A DNA stretch of 42,575 nucleotides from Helicobacter sp. (GCA_022511145.1 JAFLSC010000016.1:1-42575); one strand, 5' to 3'. Positions 7,742 through 17,171 are shown, counted from the first letter of the stretch. The notes: generated by a model from the letters alone, not told the origin. Program-made: numbers and translations.

Positions 7742-8530
7742 GTGAATATACAAATCTTTGATAAACATTTTAAAAGCTTAAATCCTCATCATAAATCCAA
7801 ATCATTAACTTCTGATTTTATAACAAAGAGTAGTTTTTGTGCGATTTGCACCCCAAAAGAAGCCCTAGAGCTTAGAAATCAGATGATTCATCAAGCCATA
7901 GAGGCTTATACTAAGCAAACAGGAAAAGAATTTCTAGCGAGGAATTTTGAATGGGTTGGTGTGGTTAAACTAGAGTCTAAAAACACAATGGCGGATTTAA
8001 AAAAACTCGCTTTACATTTCAATCAAACCTATGGTTTTCAATGCTATCAAATTGCTATACACAAAGATGAAGGGTATTTTGATAAAAAAGAGAAAATCAT
8101 CAATCATTATGCGTATTTGGAATTTATCACATTAGATAAACAAACAGGAAAAAACAATTTTCGCCAAATCTTTCACACCCCTAAAATGCTAAGAGAAATC
8201 CAAATTCAAGTGGCTGAAATTTTGGGGATAGCTAACAAAAGAGGCAAGATAGAATGTTTTGAATTTAAAAATTACACTCAAATCCAAGAGCAAGAAAGCA
8301 ATAAAATCACCAAGCTTAAGGCAGACTATGAAAAGGAGATTGCACATCTTAAAAGGATGCTAGAGCTTGAAGAGCTAGAGAGCAACTATTTTTTTGATGA
8401 AAGTATCGCTCTCTTCAAAGAAAAGGAGCAAATCCTCAAGCAACATCTTGAATATAAGAAAAAAGAGCTGCTTAGGCTTAAGGCAGTACAAAAAGCAATT
8501 GCAGACATAAAGGCTAAAGATAAAGAGTAA
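7742..8530 (+). CDS. Relaxase/mobilization-like protein lacking the HxH metal motif
   Basis: 262 residues from a GTG preceded by AAGGGGTGAG. Residues about 70-165 follow the layout of Mob/Pre-type HUH relaxases: the strand YQIAIHKDEG at 103-111, an Asn-led strand at 121-128, then LDKQTGKNN and a LREIQIQVAEILGI helix ending near an RGK. In active relaxases the second strand carries His-x-His, which binds the metal; here the equivalent stretch is NHYAYLEF, with Tyr in place of both His. The C-terminal 80 residues are a strongly charged coiled coil. A complete promoter and ribosome-binding site suggest it is expressed. The gene stands alone next to a tRNA array, a common integration hotspot. It may be a relict or a repurposed DNA-binding protein. 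Confidence 0.6.
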   Translation: MNIQIFDKHFKSLNPHHKSKSLTSDFITKSSFCAICTPKEALELRNQMIHQAIEAYTKQTGKEFLARNFEWVGVVKLESKNTMADLKKLALHFNQTYGFQCYQIAIHKDEGYFDKKEKIINHYAYLEFITLDKQTGKNNFRQIFHTPKMLREIQIQVAEILGIANKRGKIECFEFKNYTQIQEQESNKITKLKADYEKEIAHLKRMLELEELESNYFFDESIALFKEKEQILKQHLEYKKKELLRLKAVQKAIADIKAKDKE

Positions 8531-8612
8531 AATATTGATTCTTAAAGTTGCAGGAGTGATTAAAGTTTATTTTTAAATGTTAAAGTGTTTCAAGGAAACG
8601 CTTAAGTATATA

Positions 8613-8641
8613 TTGACATTTTATTTTTAAAAGAATATAAT
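8613..8641 (+). promoter_or_regulatory. Consensus promoter of the first tRNA array
   Basis: TTGACA at 8613-8618 and TATAAT at 8636-8641, separated by 17 bases: a perfect housekeeping-sigma consensus, 32 bases before the first tRNA. Perfect -35 boxes are unusual in Campylobacterota protein genes but common for stable RNA. Confidence 0.85.
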
Positions 8642-8672
8642 TTCCTCTCCTTTTTTTAAAAAGTCAGAAAGA

Positions 8673-8748
8673 GACCCGCTAGCTCAGTTGGTAGAGCAAT
8701 TCCCTTTTAAGGAATGGGCCGTTGGTTCGAATCCAACGCGGGTCACCA
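8673..8748 (+). tRNA. tRNA-Lys (TTT)
   Basis: Acceptor GACCCGC pairs with GCGGGTC, CCA is encoded, the T loop TTCGAAT is present, and the anticodon loop CTTTTAA reads TTT. First gene of a four-tRNA array. Confidence 0.97.
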
Positions 8749-8762
8749 CTATAAATAAAAGT

Positions 8763-8837
8763 GGCCCCTTCATCTAACGGTTAGGATACCACCCTTTCAC
8801 GGTGGCTACAGGGGTTCGAATCCCCTAGGGGTCACCA
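8763..8837 (+). tRNA. tRNA-Glu (TTC)
   Basis: Acceptor GGCCCCT pairs with AGGGGTC (one G-T), CCA is encoded, and the anticodon loop CTTTCAC reads TTC. 14 bases after tRNA-Lys. Confidence 0.97.
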
Positions 8838-8851
8838 CTTTTATTTGTTTT

Positions 8852-8927
8852 GGTCGCTTAGCTCAGTTGGTAGAGCGCCACCCTTACAAGGTGGATGTCA
8901 TAAGTTCGAGTCTTATAGCGACCACCA
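8852..8927 (+). tRNA. tRNA-Val (TAC)
   Basis: Acceptor GGTCGCT pairs with AGCGACC, CCA is encoded, and the anticodon loop CTTACAA reads TAC. Confidence 0.97.
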
Positions 8928-8972
8928 TTTACGCTTCATCTTTCATTGATTGCGGAATAAGGACTACTTAAT

Positions 8973-9049
8973 GGAGCGGTAGTTCAGCTGGTTAGAATAC
9001 CTGCCTGTCACGCAGGGGGTCGCGGGTTCGAGCCCCGTCCGCTCCGCCA
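8973..9049 (+). tRNA. tRNA-Asp (GTC)
   Basis: Acceptor GGAGCGG pairs with CCGCTCC, CCA is encoded, and the anticodon loop CTGTCAC reads GTC. Last gene of the array. The 170 bases after it, up to the end of murD, show no further gene. Confidence 0.97.
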
Positions 9050-9220
9050 TATTTTATTTACCCATATCCTAAATACTTTGAATTTAATCCATTAACTCAA
9101 CCTTTTTATAAAATCCTAAACACAAAATCTCTATGATTGCTTTGTTATTCCATTTTTTGCAATAGCACAAAGGGCATTAAATGAGGAGGAAGCTCTGAAA
9201 TAACGGAGAGGAAAAGCCTA

Positions 9221-10438
9221 TTAATGACAAGCAAGAGCATAAGCTTTGAATTTCTCGCCCCTTTCTTTGTAAGAGGAAAATTGGTCTAAGCTTGCAGCAG
9301 CAGGAGAGAGCATTGCAACCTTTTGGGTATCGTGATAGGTTTTGATAGTCTCTACGGCTTTTTGGAGATTTTGACAAGGGATACAAGGGATTTGGGCTTC
9401 TTTAGCAAGATTATTGAGTTTAGCCTCATTAGAACCAATACTAAAGAGTGTTACTTGACATTGTTTAAGCATTGCAAAGAGGGGATTTAAATCTGCCCCT
9501 TTATCATCTCCTCCTATGACAAGCAGAATTTCTCTGTCTTGGTAACATTTTAGGGCTTGAATGGTTGCATCAAGATTTGTGCCTTTGCTGTCATCAACCC
9601 ACAAACGATTGTTGCTGTCATAAAATTCCTCCATTTTGTGTGCCCCGATTTTAAAGGCATTAAGCAAATCATAATCAAGGCTATCAAAAAGGATTTTTGT
9701 GGCACATAAAGCAAGAAGTGAGTCAAGCAAAAAAGGTTCTTTAAAGATAATCTTTTGGGTTTGGATTCCAAAAGTTTGGACGAGGTCTTGGGAGGAATCA
9801 TAAAAGAAAAGCTTGGCTAAACTTTTTTGACAAAGCGGGTGTTCCTTAAGAGATTGAGGTAAAACTGCAATTTCTTTATCAGCAAGGAGGCTTAAAGGTT
9901 TAAGTTTATCAGCAATATAGTTTTCATAGCTACTATGCCAACTGATATGGTCTTGACTAAGGGGCAAAAGTAAGTAAAGATTAGGTTTGGCAGTTTGAGT
10001 GTAATGCAGGGTAAAAGAGCTTGTCTCTAGCACCCAGATTTTTGCACTCAAATCCAAATTAGCTAAAGGTGTGCCGATATTTCCACCACTTAGAGCTCCT
10101 TTAGATTTTAGGAGATGAGTGAGCATTTGTGTCGTTGTGGTTTTGCCATTTGTGCCGCTAATCCAAATACTAAAAGGCATACAAGCAGCAAAAAAATCAT
10201 ATTCACTTATAGGGTTAGCAAGTTTTATCATAGGGTTATAAGGAGGGATACCCGGACTTGTAATAATAGTGGCTTTAGGGTATTTTTGCAATGTTTCTTG
10301 CAAAACACTTGGAGGGAGTAAGGTGTTTCCTAACTCATCTTTTTTTTCTTGTGTGAAACTATCATCAAAAATAAGACAAGGAGCAAATTTTTTTGCAATA
10401 GCGGCGTTTGTTTGTCCAAAACCTAAGAGAATAAGCAT
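9221..10438 (-). CDS. murD: UDP-N-acetylmuramoyl-L-alanine--D-glutamate ligase
   Basis: 405 residues. MurD adds D-Glu to UDP-MurNAc-L-Ala in the cytoplasm during peptidoglycan precursor synthesis. The ATP-binding loop SGTNGKTTT lies at about residues 94-102, and the central DDSKGTNLDAT and VIGGDDKGADL motifs are both diagnostic of MurD. The protein is somewhat shorter than the E. coli enzyme, as is usual in this phylum. I start at the ATG complementary to 10436-10438 because AAGGA lies seven bases upstream; the longer frame begins at a TTG that overlaps this site. The gene follows mraY by about ten bases, so the two are surely co-transcribed. Confidence 0.95.
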   Translation of the reverse strand: MLILLGFGQTNAAIAKKFAPCLIFDDSFTQEKKDELGNTLLPPSVLQETLQKYPKATIITSPGIPPYNPMIKLANPISEYDFFAACMPFSIWISGTNGKTTTTQMLTHLLKSKGALSGGNIGTPLANLDLSAKIWVLETSSFTLHYTQTAKPNLYLLLPLSQDHISWHSSYENYIADKLKPLSLLADKEIAVLPQSLKEHPLCQKSLAKLFFYDSSQDLVQTFGIQTQKIIFKEPFLLDSLLALCATKILFDSLDYDLLNAFKIGAHKMEEFYDSNNRLWVDDSKGTNLDATIQALKCYQDREILLVIGGDDKGADLNPLFAMLKQCQVTLFSIGSNEAKLNNLAKEAQIPCIPCQNLQKAVETIKTYHDTQKVAMLSPAAASLDQFSSYKERGEKFKAYALACH

Positions 10439-10447
10439 AAACAATCC

Positions 10448-11524
10448 TTAGCGAAGTTTTAATGTCAAAAGAGCGATGAGATTACTCATTAGAGCAATAA
10501 TCCAAAATCTCACAATGATTTTGTTTTCACTCAAACCTTTTTCTTCAAAATGGTGGTGCAAGGGTGCCATTAAAAAGATTTTTTTTCTTTTGATTTTGTA
10601 GCTTCCTATCTGCAAAATTACCGAGAGTGCTTCAACGACAAAAACAAATCCCACAATAAAAAGTAAAATTTCATTTTTAGAGACAATCGCCATATAAGCA
10701 ATAAAACCACCAATGCCAAGACTCCCGCTATCACCCATAAAAACCTGTGCGGGGTGGCAGTTATACCACAAAAAGCCAATCAATGCACCAACAAGTGAAG
10801 CCGATAAGATTACTAATTCCCCACTTTCTGAAATTTTAGGGTAGAGTAGATAACTGCTTAACTCTGAATTTCCTGCGACATAAACAAAAACACTCAAAGA
10901 AGTTAAGGCGTAAATAGAAGGGATAGCAACCAAGCCATCTAAGCCATCAGTAATATTAACCGCATTACTTGTTGCAATAAAAACAATCGTCCAAAAAAAC
11001 AATCCCATATAAAGCAGATGAAAATTCTCTCCCCAATCCCAAAGAGGATTTTTCAAAAAAGGCACATAAAAGCTCGTATCTAAACCGATAGAGTAAAGCC
11101 CTATAACAAGGATTTGCGAAACAACCCATTGGCAAAATAATTTCATTTTTGCACTCATACCCGCATTTTGTTTGCTAAGGATTTTGGAATAATCATCACT
11201 CATACCAATGAGAGCAAAAAGTAATAAACAAAGGATTCCAAGTACGACATAACCATTATGAAGTTTAGCACAAAACAATGCTGCTATGAGGGTTGAAAAA
11301 ATAAAAACAACACCACCCATTGTTGGGGTATTGGCTTTTTGTTGGTGATTTTTGGGAGTAAATTCAGAAATGGGCTGATTTGCCTTTTTTGAAATTGCCC
11401 ATTTGAGATAATAAGGCATTATAAAAATCGTGAGCATAAATGCCCCAAAAAAAGCAATAGCCGCTCTAACGGTGATGTATTGGAAGATATTAATCTCTCC
11501 TAAAGAATACAAATAATACAACAT
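10448..11524 (-). CDS. mraY: Phospho-N-acetylmuramoyl-pentapeptide transferase
   Basis: 358 residues and about ten membrane segments. MraY transfers phospho-MurNAc-pentapeptide to undecaprenyl phosphate, forming lipid I at the inner membrane. Visible family motifs are [26 protein letters not shown] start of the first cytoplasmic loop, [32 protein letters not shown] and the PLHHHFE histidine cluster. The aspartates of DDYSK and the DGLDGL loop are intact. It is the first gene of the mraY-murD pair, transcribed leftward. The 70-base gap to gpmI is divergent and must hold promoters for both. Confidence 0.97.
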   Translation of the reverse strand: MLYYLYSLGEINIFQYITVRAAIAFFGAFMLTIFIMPYYLKWAISKKANQPISEFTPKNHQQKANTPTMGGVVFIFSTLIAALFCAKLHNGYVVLGILCLLLFALIGMSDDYSKILSKQNAGMSAKMKLFCQWVVSQILVIGLYSIGLDTSFYVPFLKNPLWDWGENFHLLYMGLFFWTIVFIATSNAVNITDGLDGLVAIPSIYALTSLSVFVYVAGNSELSSYLLYPKISESGELVILSASLVGALIGFLWYNCHPAQVFMGDSGSLGIGGFIAYMAIVSKNEILLFIVGFVFVVEALSVILQIGSYKIKRKKIFLMAPLHHHFEEKGLSENKIIVRFWIIALMSNLIALLTLKLR

Positions 11525-11606
11525 TTTACAAACTTTAAATAAAAATTGGAAATAATTAGGATAGTATTTTATCCAAAAAATACTTTAAATTGAAATGGGA
11601 TTAAAA

Positions 11607-13076
11607 ATGAAAACTATCTTAGTTATTACTGATGGCATTGGTTACCACAAAGAAGAGGCTTTTAATGCTTTTGCTAAGGCTAAAAAGCCAACTTATGATG
11701 AACTTTTAGCAAAAGTGCCTTATGGTATGATTCAAACTTGCGGAATGTCTGTTGGACTTCCAGAGGGGCAAATGGGAAATTCTGAAGTGGGGCATATGTG
11801 TTTGGGGAGTGGGAGGATTTTGTATCAAGATTTGGTTAAAATTAATAAAGCTATACAAGAAAAAACATTAGAAAAAAATCCTGCTTTGGTGCATTTAAAA
11901 TCGTGTGAGAGAATCCATCTAGTTGGTTTAGCAAGTGATGGGGGTGTGCATTCTCACTTAGAGCATATGTTAGCTTTAGCAGAGATTTTAGAGCCTAATC
12001 ATCAAATCTTGTTGCATTTAATTACTGATGGGCGAGATGTTCTGCCTCAAAGTGCTTTGGGGTATTTAGAAAAAATACAAGAGGCTATTAAAGGGAAACA
12101 AATCCAGATTGCAACCCTTAGCGGACGTTTTTATGCAATGGATAGGGACAAGCGTTGGGAACGCATACAAGAAGCTTATGAGGTAATTGCAGGAGGGAAA
12201 AATTTGCAAACTTGCACCCCTTATGAATACATTAAATCCCAATACAGCCAAAATATTTTTGATGAATTTTTAACTCCTGCGACTTTTATCCCTCAAAGTC
12301 AAATCACTGCTAAAGATGGCTTGATTTTTGTTAATTATCGGAGCGATAGAGCAAGGGAGATTGTCAGTGCTTTAGGTAATGAGGATTTTAAAGAATTTAA
12401 AAGAGAAGTTTTTACTAAAATCCCTTTGGTGTGTATGTGCCAATATGATAAAAATTTTGATTTTCCCATTTTATTTCCTAAAGAAAATGTTACTAACACC
12501 TTAGCACAAATCATCTCTGAACAAAATTTGCGACAATTTCACACCGCAGAGACAGAAAAATACGCTCACGTAACTTTCTTTTTTAATGGAGGATTAGAGG
12601 AGCCTTATCCTAATGAAACACGAGTTTTAATCCCCTCTCCTAAAGTGAAAACTTATGATGAAAAGCCCCAAATGAGTGCCAAAGAAGTAGGCGATGCGGT
12701 TTTGTTAGCCATAGAGGAGGGGTATGATTTTATTGTGGTGAATTTTGCTAATGGCGATATGATAGGGCATACCGGTGTTTTTGAAGCGGCTATTAAAGCC
12801 GTAGAAGCCGTAGATTGTGAATTAGGCAGAATTTTACATAAGGCAAGAGAGAAAGAATATGCCCTAATAATCACAAGCGACCACGGGAATTGCGAACAAA
12901 TGAAAAATAAAAAGGGCGAGATTTTAACTAATCATACCCTTAATGATGTTTGGTGTTTTGTTGATGCTCCTAATGTTACAAAAGTAGCCAATGGAGGTTT
13001 AAATAATATTGCCCCTAGCATTCTAAAATTAATGGGAATTGCAATCCCAAAAGAAATGGATAAAGCCTTATTTTAA
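11607..13076 (+). CDS. gpmI: 2,3-bisphosphoglycerate-independent phosphoglycerate mutase
   Basis: 489 residues. GpmI interconverts 3- and 2-phosphoglycerate using two Mn ions and a phosphoserine. The catalytic serine is in GNSEVGH near residue 59. The metal ligands are visible in the N-terminal ITDG, and in GDMIGHTG and ITSDHGNCEQ with later NHTLNDVW. I prefer the second ATG, at 11607, because GGGA lies six bases before it; the first, at 11595, would place no Shine-Dalgarno sequence upstream. It is the usual phosphoglycerate mutase of this phylum, in which glycolysis runs mainly as gluconeogenesis. The gene is followed by cheZ after a 93-base gap with its own promoter. Confidence 0.96.
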   Translation: MKTILVITDGIGYHKEEAFNAFAKAKKPTYDELLAKVPYGMIQTCGMSVGLPEGQMGNSEVGHMCLGSGRILYQDLVKINKAIQEKTLEKNPALVHLKSCERIHLVGLASDGGVHSHLEHMLALAEILEPNHQILLHLITDGRDVLPQSALGYLEKIQEAIKGKQIQIATLSGRFYAMDRDKRWERIQEAYEVIAGGKNLQTCTPYEYIKSQYSQNIFDEFLTPATFIPQSQITAKDGLIFVNYRSDRAREIVSALGNEDFKEFKREVFTKIPLVCMCQYDKNFDFPILFPKENVTNTLAQIISEQNLRQFHTAETEKYAHVTFFFNGGLEEPYPNETRVLIPSPKVKTYDEKPQMSAKEVGDAVLLAIEEGYDFIVVNFANGDMIGHTGVFEAAIKAVEAVDCELGRILHKAREKEYALIITSDHGNCEQMKNKKGEILTNHTLNDVWCFVDAPNVTKVANGGLNNIAPSILKLMGIAIPKEMDKALF

Positions 13077-13119
13077 TTTTAATACGATTAATTTAATGTG
13101 AAATCTATAAAATATATTA

Positions 13120-13125
13120 TATAAT
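13120..13125 (+). promoter_or_regulatory. Candidate -10 box for cheZ
   Basis: TATAAT at 13120-13125 follows an AT-rich run, 45 bases before the cheZ start. GAGGAATA before ATG 13170 is the ribosome-binding site. No clear -35. Confidence 0.45.
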
Positions 13126-13169
13126 CTTTTAGGAGAATTGATAAAAATTATTTATTATGAGGAATAGCA

Positions 13170-13847
13170 ATGACGCAAGAAGAGTTAGATGCACTTTTAG
13201 GAGGAGATACGCAAGAAGCTGGATTAGAAGCACAAGAAGATTCTGGCGGTGAAAAAAAAGAAGAGAAATCAGGCGAAAAAGGAGAGGGCTTTAAAGTGGA
13301 AAATGATACGAATTGGCCACCACCTCCACCCACTTCTGAACACAAAGTAGTCCATCAACTTGATGATGTTACAAGGGATTCTGAAGCTAAAGCTACTGAA
13401 ACTTTCGATAAGCTTGAAATTATTAATAATGCAGGAATGGATATTGAGGACTCTATTAAACGCATTGATGCTTTTCTTAAAGCCCAACAAGAATTATTAA
13501 CCAAACTTCATACTAAATTCCCTAACTTTCATACCTTTGAAGACCATTTAGCACAATTACAAGATTCTCAAAATTCCTTAAGCACTATTCGCACCGCAGC
13601 CCAACAAATCGGTGATACTTCATTAGAAGCTATGGATTTAATGCAATACCAAGATATTCATCGACAAAAGATTGAACGCGTTATTAATGTAATGCGTGCT
13701 CTTGCTCGTTATATGGGTTCTTTATTTGAAGGAAAAATTGATGACTCCAAACGCGTTAGTTCAGCGGTGTATATCCAAGGGGATAATTCTGAAGCACTCA
13801 ATGAAGACGATATTGAAAGCTTGATTGCTAATATTGGCGGGAAATAA
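13170..13847 (+). CDS. cheZ: Chemotaxis phosphatase CheZ (HP0170-type)
   Basis: 225 residues. It dephosphorylates CheY-P to set flagellar switching. The catalytic helix is MQYQDIHRQKIERVINVM at residues 158-175, whose QDIHRQ matches the Asp/Gln arrangement of CheZ. The preceding long helix begins HQLDDVTRDSEAKATE. The C-terminal tail ALNEDDIESLIANIGG resembles the CheY-docking peptide of CheZ. The N-terminus MTQEELDALLGGD resembles the CheY-binding EIDALL peptide of FliM/FliN, and residues 14-57 form an acidic, Pro-rich linker. H. pylori has the homologue at the same place, upstream of the U32 gene (family knowledge). It is separated by 40 bases from the next gene and probably co-transcribed. 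Confidence 0.85.
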   Translation: MTQEELDALLGGDTQEAGLEAQEDSGGEKKEEKSGEKGEGFKVENDTNWPPPPPTSEHKVVHQLDDVTRDSEAKATETFDKLEIINNAGMDIEDSIKRIDAFLKAQQELLTKLHTKFPNFHTFEDHLAQLQDSQNSLSTIRTAAQQIGDTSLEAMDLMQYQDIHRQKIERVINVMRALARYMGSLFEGKIDDSKRVSSAVYIQGDNSEALNEDDIESLIANIGGK

Positions 13848-13887
13848 TTCCGCCCCCAAGCCTCTTTAAGGAGCTTTAAAAATCTCA

Positions 13888-15156
13888 ATGAGTCCTCTAA
13901 AACCACCTGAACTTCTCTCGCCCGCAGGAAATTTAAAAAAACTCAAAATCGCCTTAGAATATGGTGCTGATGCTGTGTATGGAGGTGTAAGTCATTTTTC
14001 CTTACGCATACGTTCAAGCAAGGAATTTGATTTTGATTCTTTCAAAGAGGGTGTTAAATACACGCATCAAAGAGGAAAAAAAATCTATGTAACCATTAAT
14101 GGTTTTCCTTTTAATTCTCAACTCAAGCTCCTAGAAGACCATATTCAAAAAATGGCAGAACTTAATCCAGATGCCTTTATCATCTCCACTCCGGGCGTTA
14201 TTAAATTAGCCCGAAAGATTGCTCCTCAAATCCCTATTCATCTCTCAACACAAGCGAATGTGCTTAATGTGCTTGATGCTGAAGTCTTTTATGAAATGGG
14301 CGTGAAGCGGATTATCGCTGCTAGGGAATTAAGCCTTAGCGATGCAGTAGCAATAAAAAAGGCATTACCCGATTTGGAATTAGAAATTTTTGTGCAAGGG
14401 AGTATGTGTTTTGCTTTCTCGGGGCGATGTTTAATCTCGGCTTTGCAAAGTGGTAGAGTTCCAAATCGCGGGAGCTGTGCGAATGATTGTCGCTTTGATT
14501 ATGAATATTATGTGCGAAATCCTGATAATGGCGTGATGATGAGATTAGTCGAGGAAGAAGGGGTTGGGACACATATTTTTAATGCCAAAGATTTAAATTT
14601 AATGAGTCATTTGCCTTTAATTTTAGAAAGCAATGCTATTAGCTCCTTAAAGATTGAGGGTAGGACAAAATCAAGTTATTATGCAGGGATTGCAACTTAT
14701 GCTTACCGCAAGGCACTTGATGATTATTTTAGCGGAAATTTTGTGTTAGAAAAATATCAAAATGAGCTTTTAACACTTAAAAATCGTGGATTTAGTGATG
14801 GTTATTTGATTCATCGCCCTTATGAGAGGCAAGATACCCAAAATCACAAAACCGCTATTAGCGAGGGGAGCTATCAAGTTAATGCCGAAGTGAGTGAAGA
14901 TGGGCATTTTGCACTTTGTCGCCACACAATTAGGGTGGGTGAGGCTAAAGAAATCGTAAGTCCTCAAGAAATTGTGTGTGCTAAAGCAGAGTATGGTGAG
15001 ATTTTCGAGCAAGAGGGAAAGAAATTTATGCGTTTTGATAAAATCCTTTTAGAAAATGGCAAGGAACTAGAGGCGATTCATAGCGGGAATGAAAACAGAA
15101 TCCTCCTGCCTCTGTCTCTACCACCTTTTAGTTTTTTGCGAGAAAAACTCCCTTGA
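13888..15156 (+). CDS. U32-family protein, probable tRNA uridine-34 hydroxylase (TrhP/YegQ type)
   Basis: 422 residues, the length of TrhP rather than the larger RlhA. These proteins were once called U32 peptidases or collagenases (the HP0169 annotation) but are now known to hydroxylate tRNA U34 using prephenate and an Fe-S cluster. The start PELLSPAGNLKKLKIALEYGADAVYGG is typical, as is EIFVQGSMCFAFSGRCLIS followed by RGSCANDCRFDY, which supplies the conserved cysteines. SLKIEGRTKSSYYA is the C-terminal family motif. GGAG lies 14 bases before the ATG, unusually far, so the start could differ slightly. Neighbours match the H. pylori HP0169-HP0170 order. Confidence 0.88.
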   Translation: MSPLKPPELLSPAGNLKKLKIALEYGADAVYGGVSHFSLRIRSSKEFDFDSFKEGVKYTHQRGKKIYVTINGFPFNSQLKLLEDHIQKMAELNPDAFIISTPGVIKLARKIAPQIPIHLSTQANVLNVLDAEVFYEMGVKRIIAARELSLSDAVAIKKALPDLELEIFVQGSMCFAFSGRCLISALQSGRVPNRGSCANDCRFDYEYYVRNPDNGVMMRLVEEEGVGTHIFNAKDLNLMSHLPLILESNAISSLKIEGRTKSSYYAGIATYAYRKALDDYFSGNFVLEKYQNELLTLKNRGFSDGYLIHRPYERQDTQNHKTAISEGSYQVNAEVSEDGHFALCRHTIRVGEAKEIVSPQEIVCAKAEYGEIFEQEGKKFMRFDKILLENGKELEAIHSGNENRILLPLSLPPFSFLREKLP

Positions 15157-15200
15157 ATTTTGATTGTAAATTTTTAATCTTGCAAATTTAAGGATAAACC

Positions 15201-16175
15201 TTGTCCTATATTTTTCAAGAATACAAAATCCCAAATCCCACACAAGCTTATAAATTTTTGATTCAAGAGCTAGGCTTGAGTATGGCACAATCCCAAAGTT
15301 TTATCAATAAGGGCAGAGTGCAATATGAGGGTAAGATTTTAGGAAATAATGAGAAAAATAAGATTCTAAAAAATAGCGTTAATATAATGATTTTTAAATC
15401 TCAATCAATAGGGATTAAGCCTATTTATGAGAATGATGATTTTGCAGTTTTTAATAAACCCGCTAAAATGCTCATACACCCTAAGGGGAGATTTGTCCAT
15501 CATAGTTTGCTTGATGAAATTTATGCGTATTGTGGGACTCAAAGCTCACTCATTCATCGTATTGATAAAGAAACAAGCGGGTTAGTGCTAGTAGGGAAGG
15601 ATTCTAAGAGGGCTAGAGAGTTAGGGAAAATATTAGCCAATCGCCAAATCCACAAAGAATACCTTGCTTTAGTCAAAGGAAAAATGGCGATTCCTTATCC
15701 TTTTGGCTTTACTCTCCCTCTTGCACTTCAGCCTAAAGGAGGGGATTTGAGTGTGCGTTCAGTCTATTTGGGGCAAAATTCTAGCATAAAATCACACACA
15801 AAAACTTTGCGATTCAAAACTGCCCAAAGCGAATTTGAGGTTTTGGGATTTTTGCAAGGTAATACACTCCTAAAAGCTATGCCTATTAGCGGGAGGACTC
15901 ATCAGCTAAGATTGCACCTTTTAGCTCTAGGGCATAGTATTTTGGGCGACCCCTTGTATGGTTGCTTGGATTGTCATTCCCGCGAATATTTAGATAGTGA
16001 ATTGATAAGACAGGGAAAAACATTAGGGCTTGATGAGGTAAAGCGAAAAGAATATTTTGGGGCTTCACGATTAATGCTACACGCTTACAAATTACAATTT
16101 TGCTTTGAAGGGGTGGAGTATTGCTTTAGTACCCCTTTTGAAATCAAAGAGAGCGAAATCTTTAAATCCCTTTAA
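15201..16175 (+). CDS. RluA-family pseudouridine synthase
   Basis: 324 residues from a TTG at 15201, chosen because AAGGA lies six bases upstream and no ATG is available before the conserved region. An S4-like N-terminal RNA-binding segment (MAQSQSFINKGRVQYEGK around 28-45) precedes the catalytic domain. HRIDKETSGLVLVGKD contains the catalytic aspartate at residue 122, and GRTHQLRLHLLALGHSILGDPLYG is the second signature. It isomerises uridine to pseudouridine in rRNA or tRNA; which of RluA, RluC or RluD it corresponds to cannot be settled by eye. It is on the same strand as the U32 gene, 44 bases downstream, and converges on hemB with only 18 bases between. Confidence 0.92.
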   Translation: MSYIFQEYKIPNPTQAYKFLIQELGLSMAQSQSFINKGRVQYEGKILGNNEKNKILKNSVNIMIFKSQSIGIKPIYENDDFAVFNKPAKMLIHPKGRFVHHSLLDEIYAYCGTQSSLIHRIDKETSGLVLVGKDSKRARELGKILANRQIHKEYLALVKGKMAIPYPFGFTLPLALQPKGGDLSVRSVYLGQNSSIKSHTKTLRFKTAQSEFEVLGFLQGNTLLKAMPISGRTHQLRLHLLALGHSILGDPLYGCLDCHSREYLDSELIRQGKTLGLDEVKRKEYFGASRLMLHAYKLQFCFEGVEYCFSTPFEIKESEIFKSL

Positions 16176-16193
16176 ATTGCTGATTTGCTTGTT

Positions 16194-17171
16194 TTATGAG
16201 GTAGTTTTGAGTAGTTGGGCTATTTCTTTGGCGTGGTAACTAATAATAATATCAGCTCCCGCTCGTCTAAAACCCATCATTGTTTCTAACAAAACGCGTT
16301 CATAATCGATAAGATTTGCTTTTTGTGCGTATTTTAGCATTGCGTATTCTCCACTGACATTATAAACTGCTAAAGGCAAAAGTGTGCGTTCTCGAATATC
16401 TCGCACAATATCCAAATAAGCCAAAGCGGGTTTTACCATTAGAATATCTGCCCCTTGTGCCTCATCTTCAAGACTTTCTAAAATGGCTTCTCGCCGATTA
16501 GCAGGATTTTGCTGATAGCTTTTTCTATCGCCAAAACTTGGTGTGCTTTGGGCGACATCGCGAAAAGGTCCATAATAACCACTAGCAAATTTTGTCGAAT
16601 AGCTCATAATAGGGATATAGGAAAATCCTGCTTTATCAAGGCTTTGACGTAAATGCAAAATCATTCCGTCTATCATCGCACTAGGGGCAATCAAATCCGC
16701 TCCACTTTGGGCTAAAATCACAGCTTGTTTAGAGAGAATCTCTAGGGTTAAGTCATTATCAACACTTTGGAGTTTGGGATTTAAGATTCCGCAATGCCCG
16801 TGGTCTGTATATTCGCAAAAGCATAAATCCACACTCACGAGCATATGAGGGAATTTTTCTTTAATAGAACGCACAGCTTGAGCAATAATTCCCTCTTGAC
16901 TTAAAGCCTCGCTACCTGTGCTGTCTTTGATAGCGGGGATTCCAAAAAGGATAATGGATTTAATCCCTAACTTCTCTAATTTTTCACACTCCTCTAGGGC
17001 GACATCAAGGCTCATTTGATAAACATCGGGCATCGTTTCAATCTCTCTTTTGATTTTCTCTCCGTGCGTGATAAAAAGAGGATAAATAAAATGAGCTATT
17101 TGCAAATGAGTTTCTTCTACCAAATCCCTTATTTGCGGATTAAGTCTCATTCTTCTTAAACGTCTAAACAT
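16194..17171 (-). CDS. hemB: Delta-aminolevulinic acid dehydratase (porphobilinogen synthase)
   Basis: 325 residues. HemB condenses two aminolevulinates to porphobilinogen in haem synthesis. The metal-binding cysteine loop is [15 protein letters not shown], and the Schiff-base lysines lie in [16 protein letters not shown] and [10 protein letters not shown]. The frame offers TTG-ATG-ATG at the start; I chose the second ATG (complement of 17169-17171) because AAGGA is then six bases away. The gene begins right after arsS and is in the same direction, as HP0163 is in H. pylori, so haem synthesis is probably transcribed from the arsRS operon. Confidence 0.97.
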   Translation of the reverse strand: MFRRLRRMRLNPQIRDLVEETHLQIAHFIYPLFITHGEKIKREIETMPDVYQMSLDVALEECEKLEKLGIKSIILFGIPAIKDSTGSEALSQEGIIAQAVRSIKEKFPHMLVSVDLCFCEYTDHGHCGILNPKLQSVDNDLTLEILSKQAVILAQSGADLIAPSAMIDGMILHLRQSLDKAGFSYIPIMSYSTKFASGYYGPFRDVAQSTPSFGDRKSYQQNPANRREAILESLEDEAQGADILMVKPALAYLDIVRDIRERTLLPLAVYNVSGEYAMLKYAQKANLIDYERVLLETMMGFRRAGADIIISYHAKEIAQLLKTTS

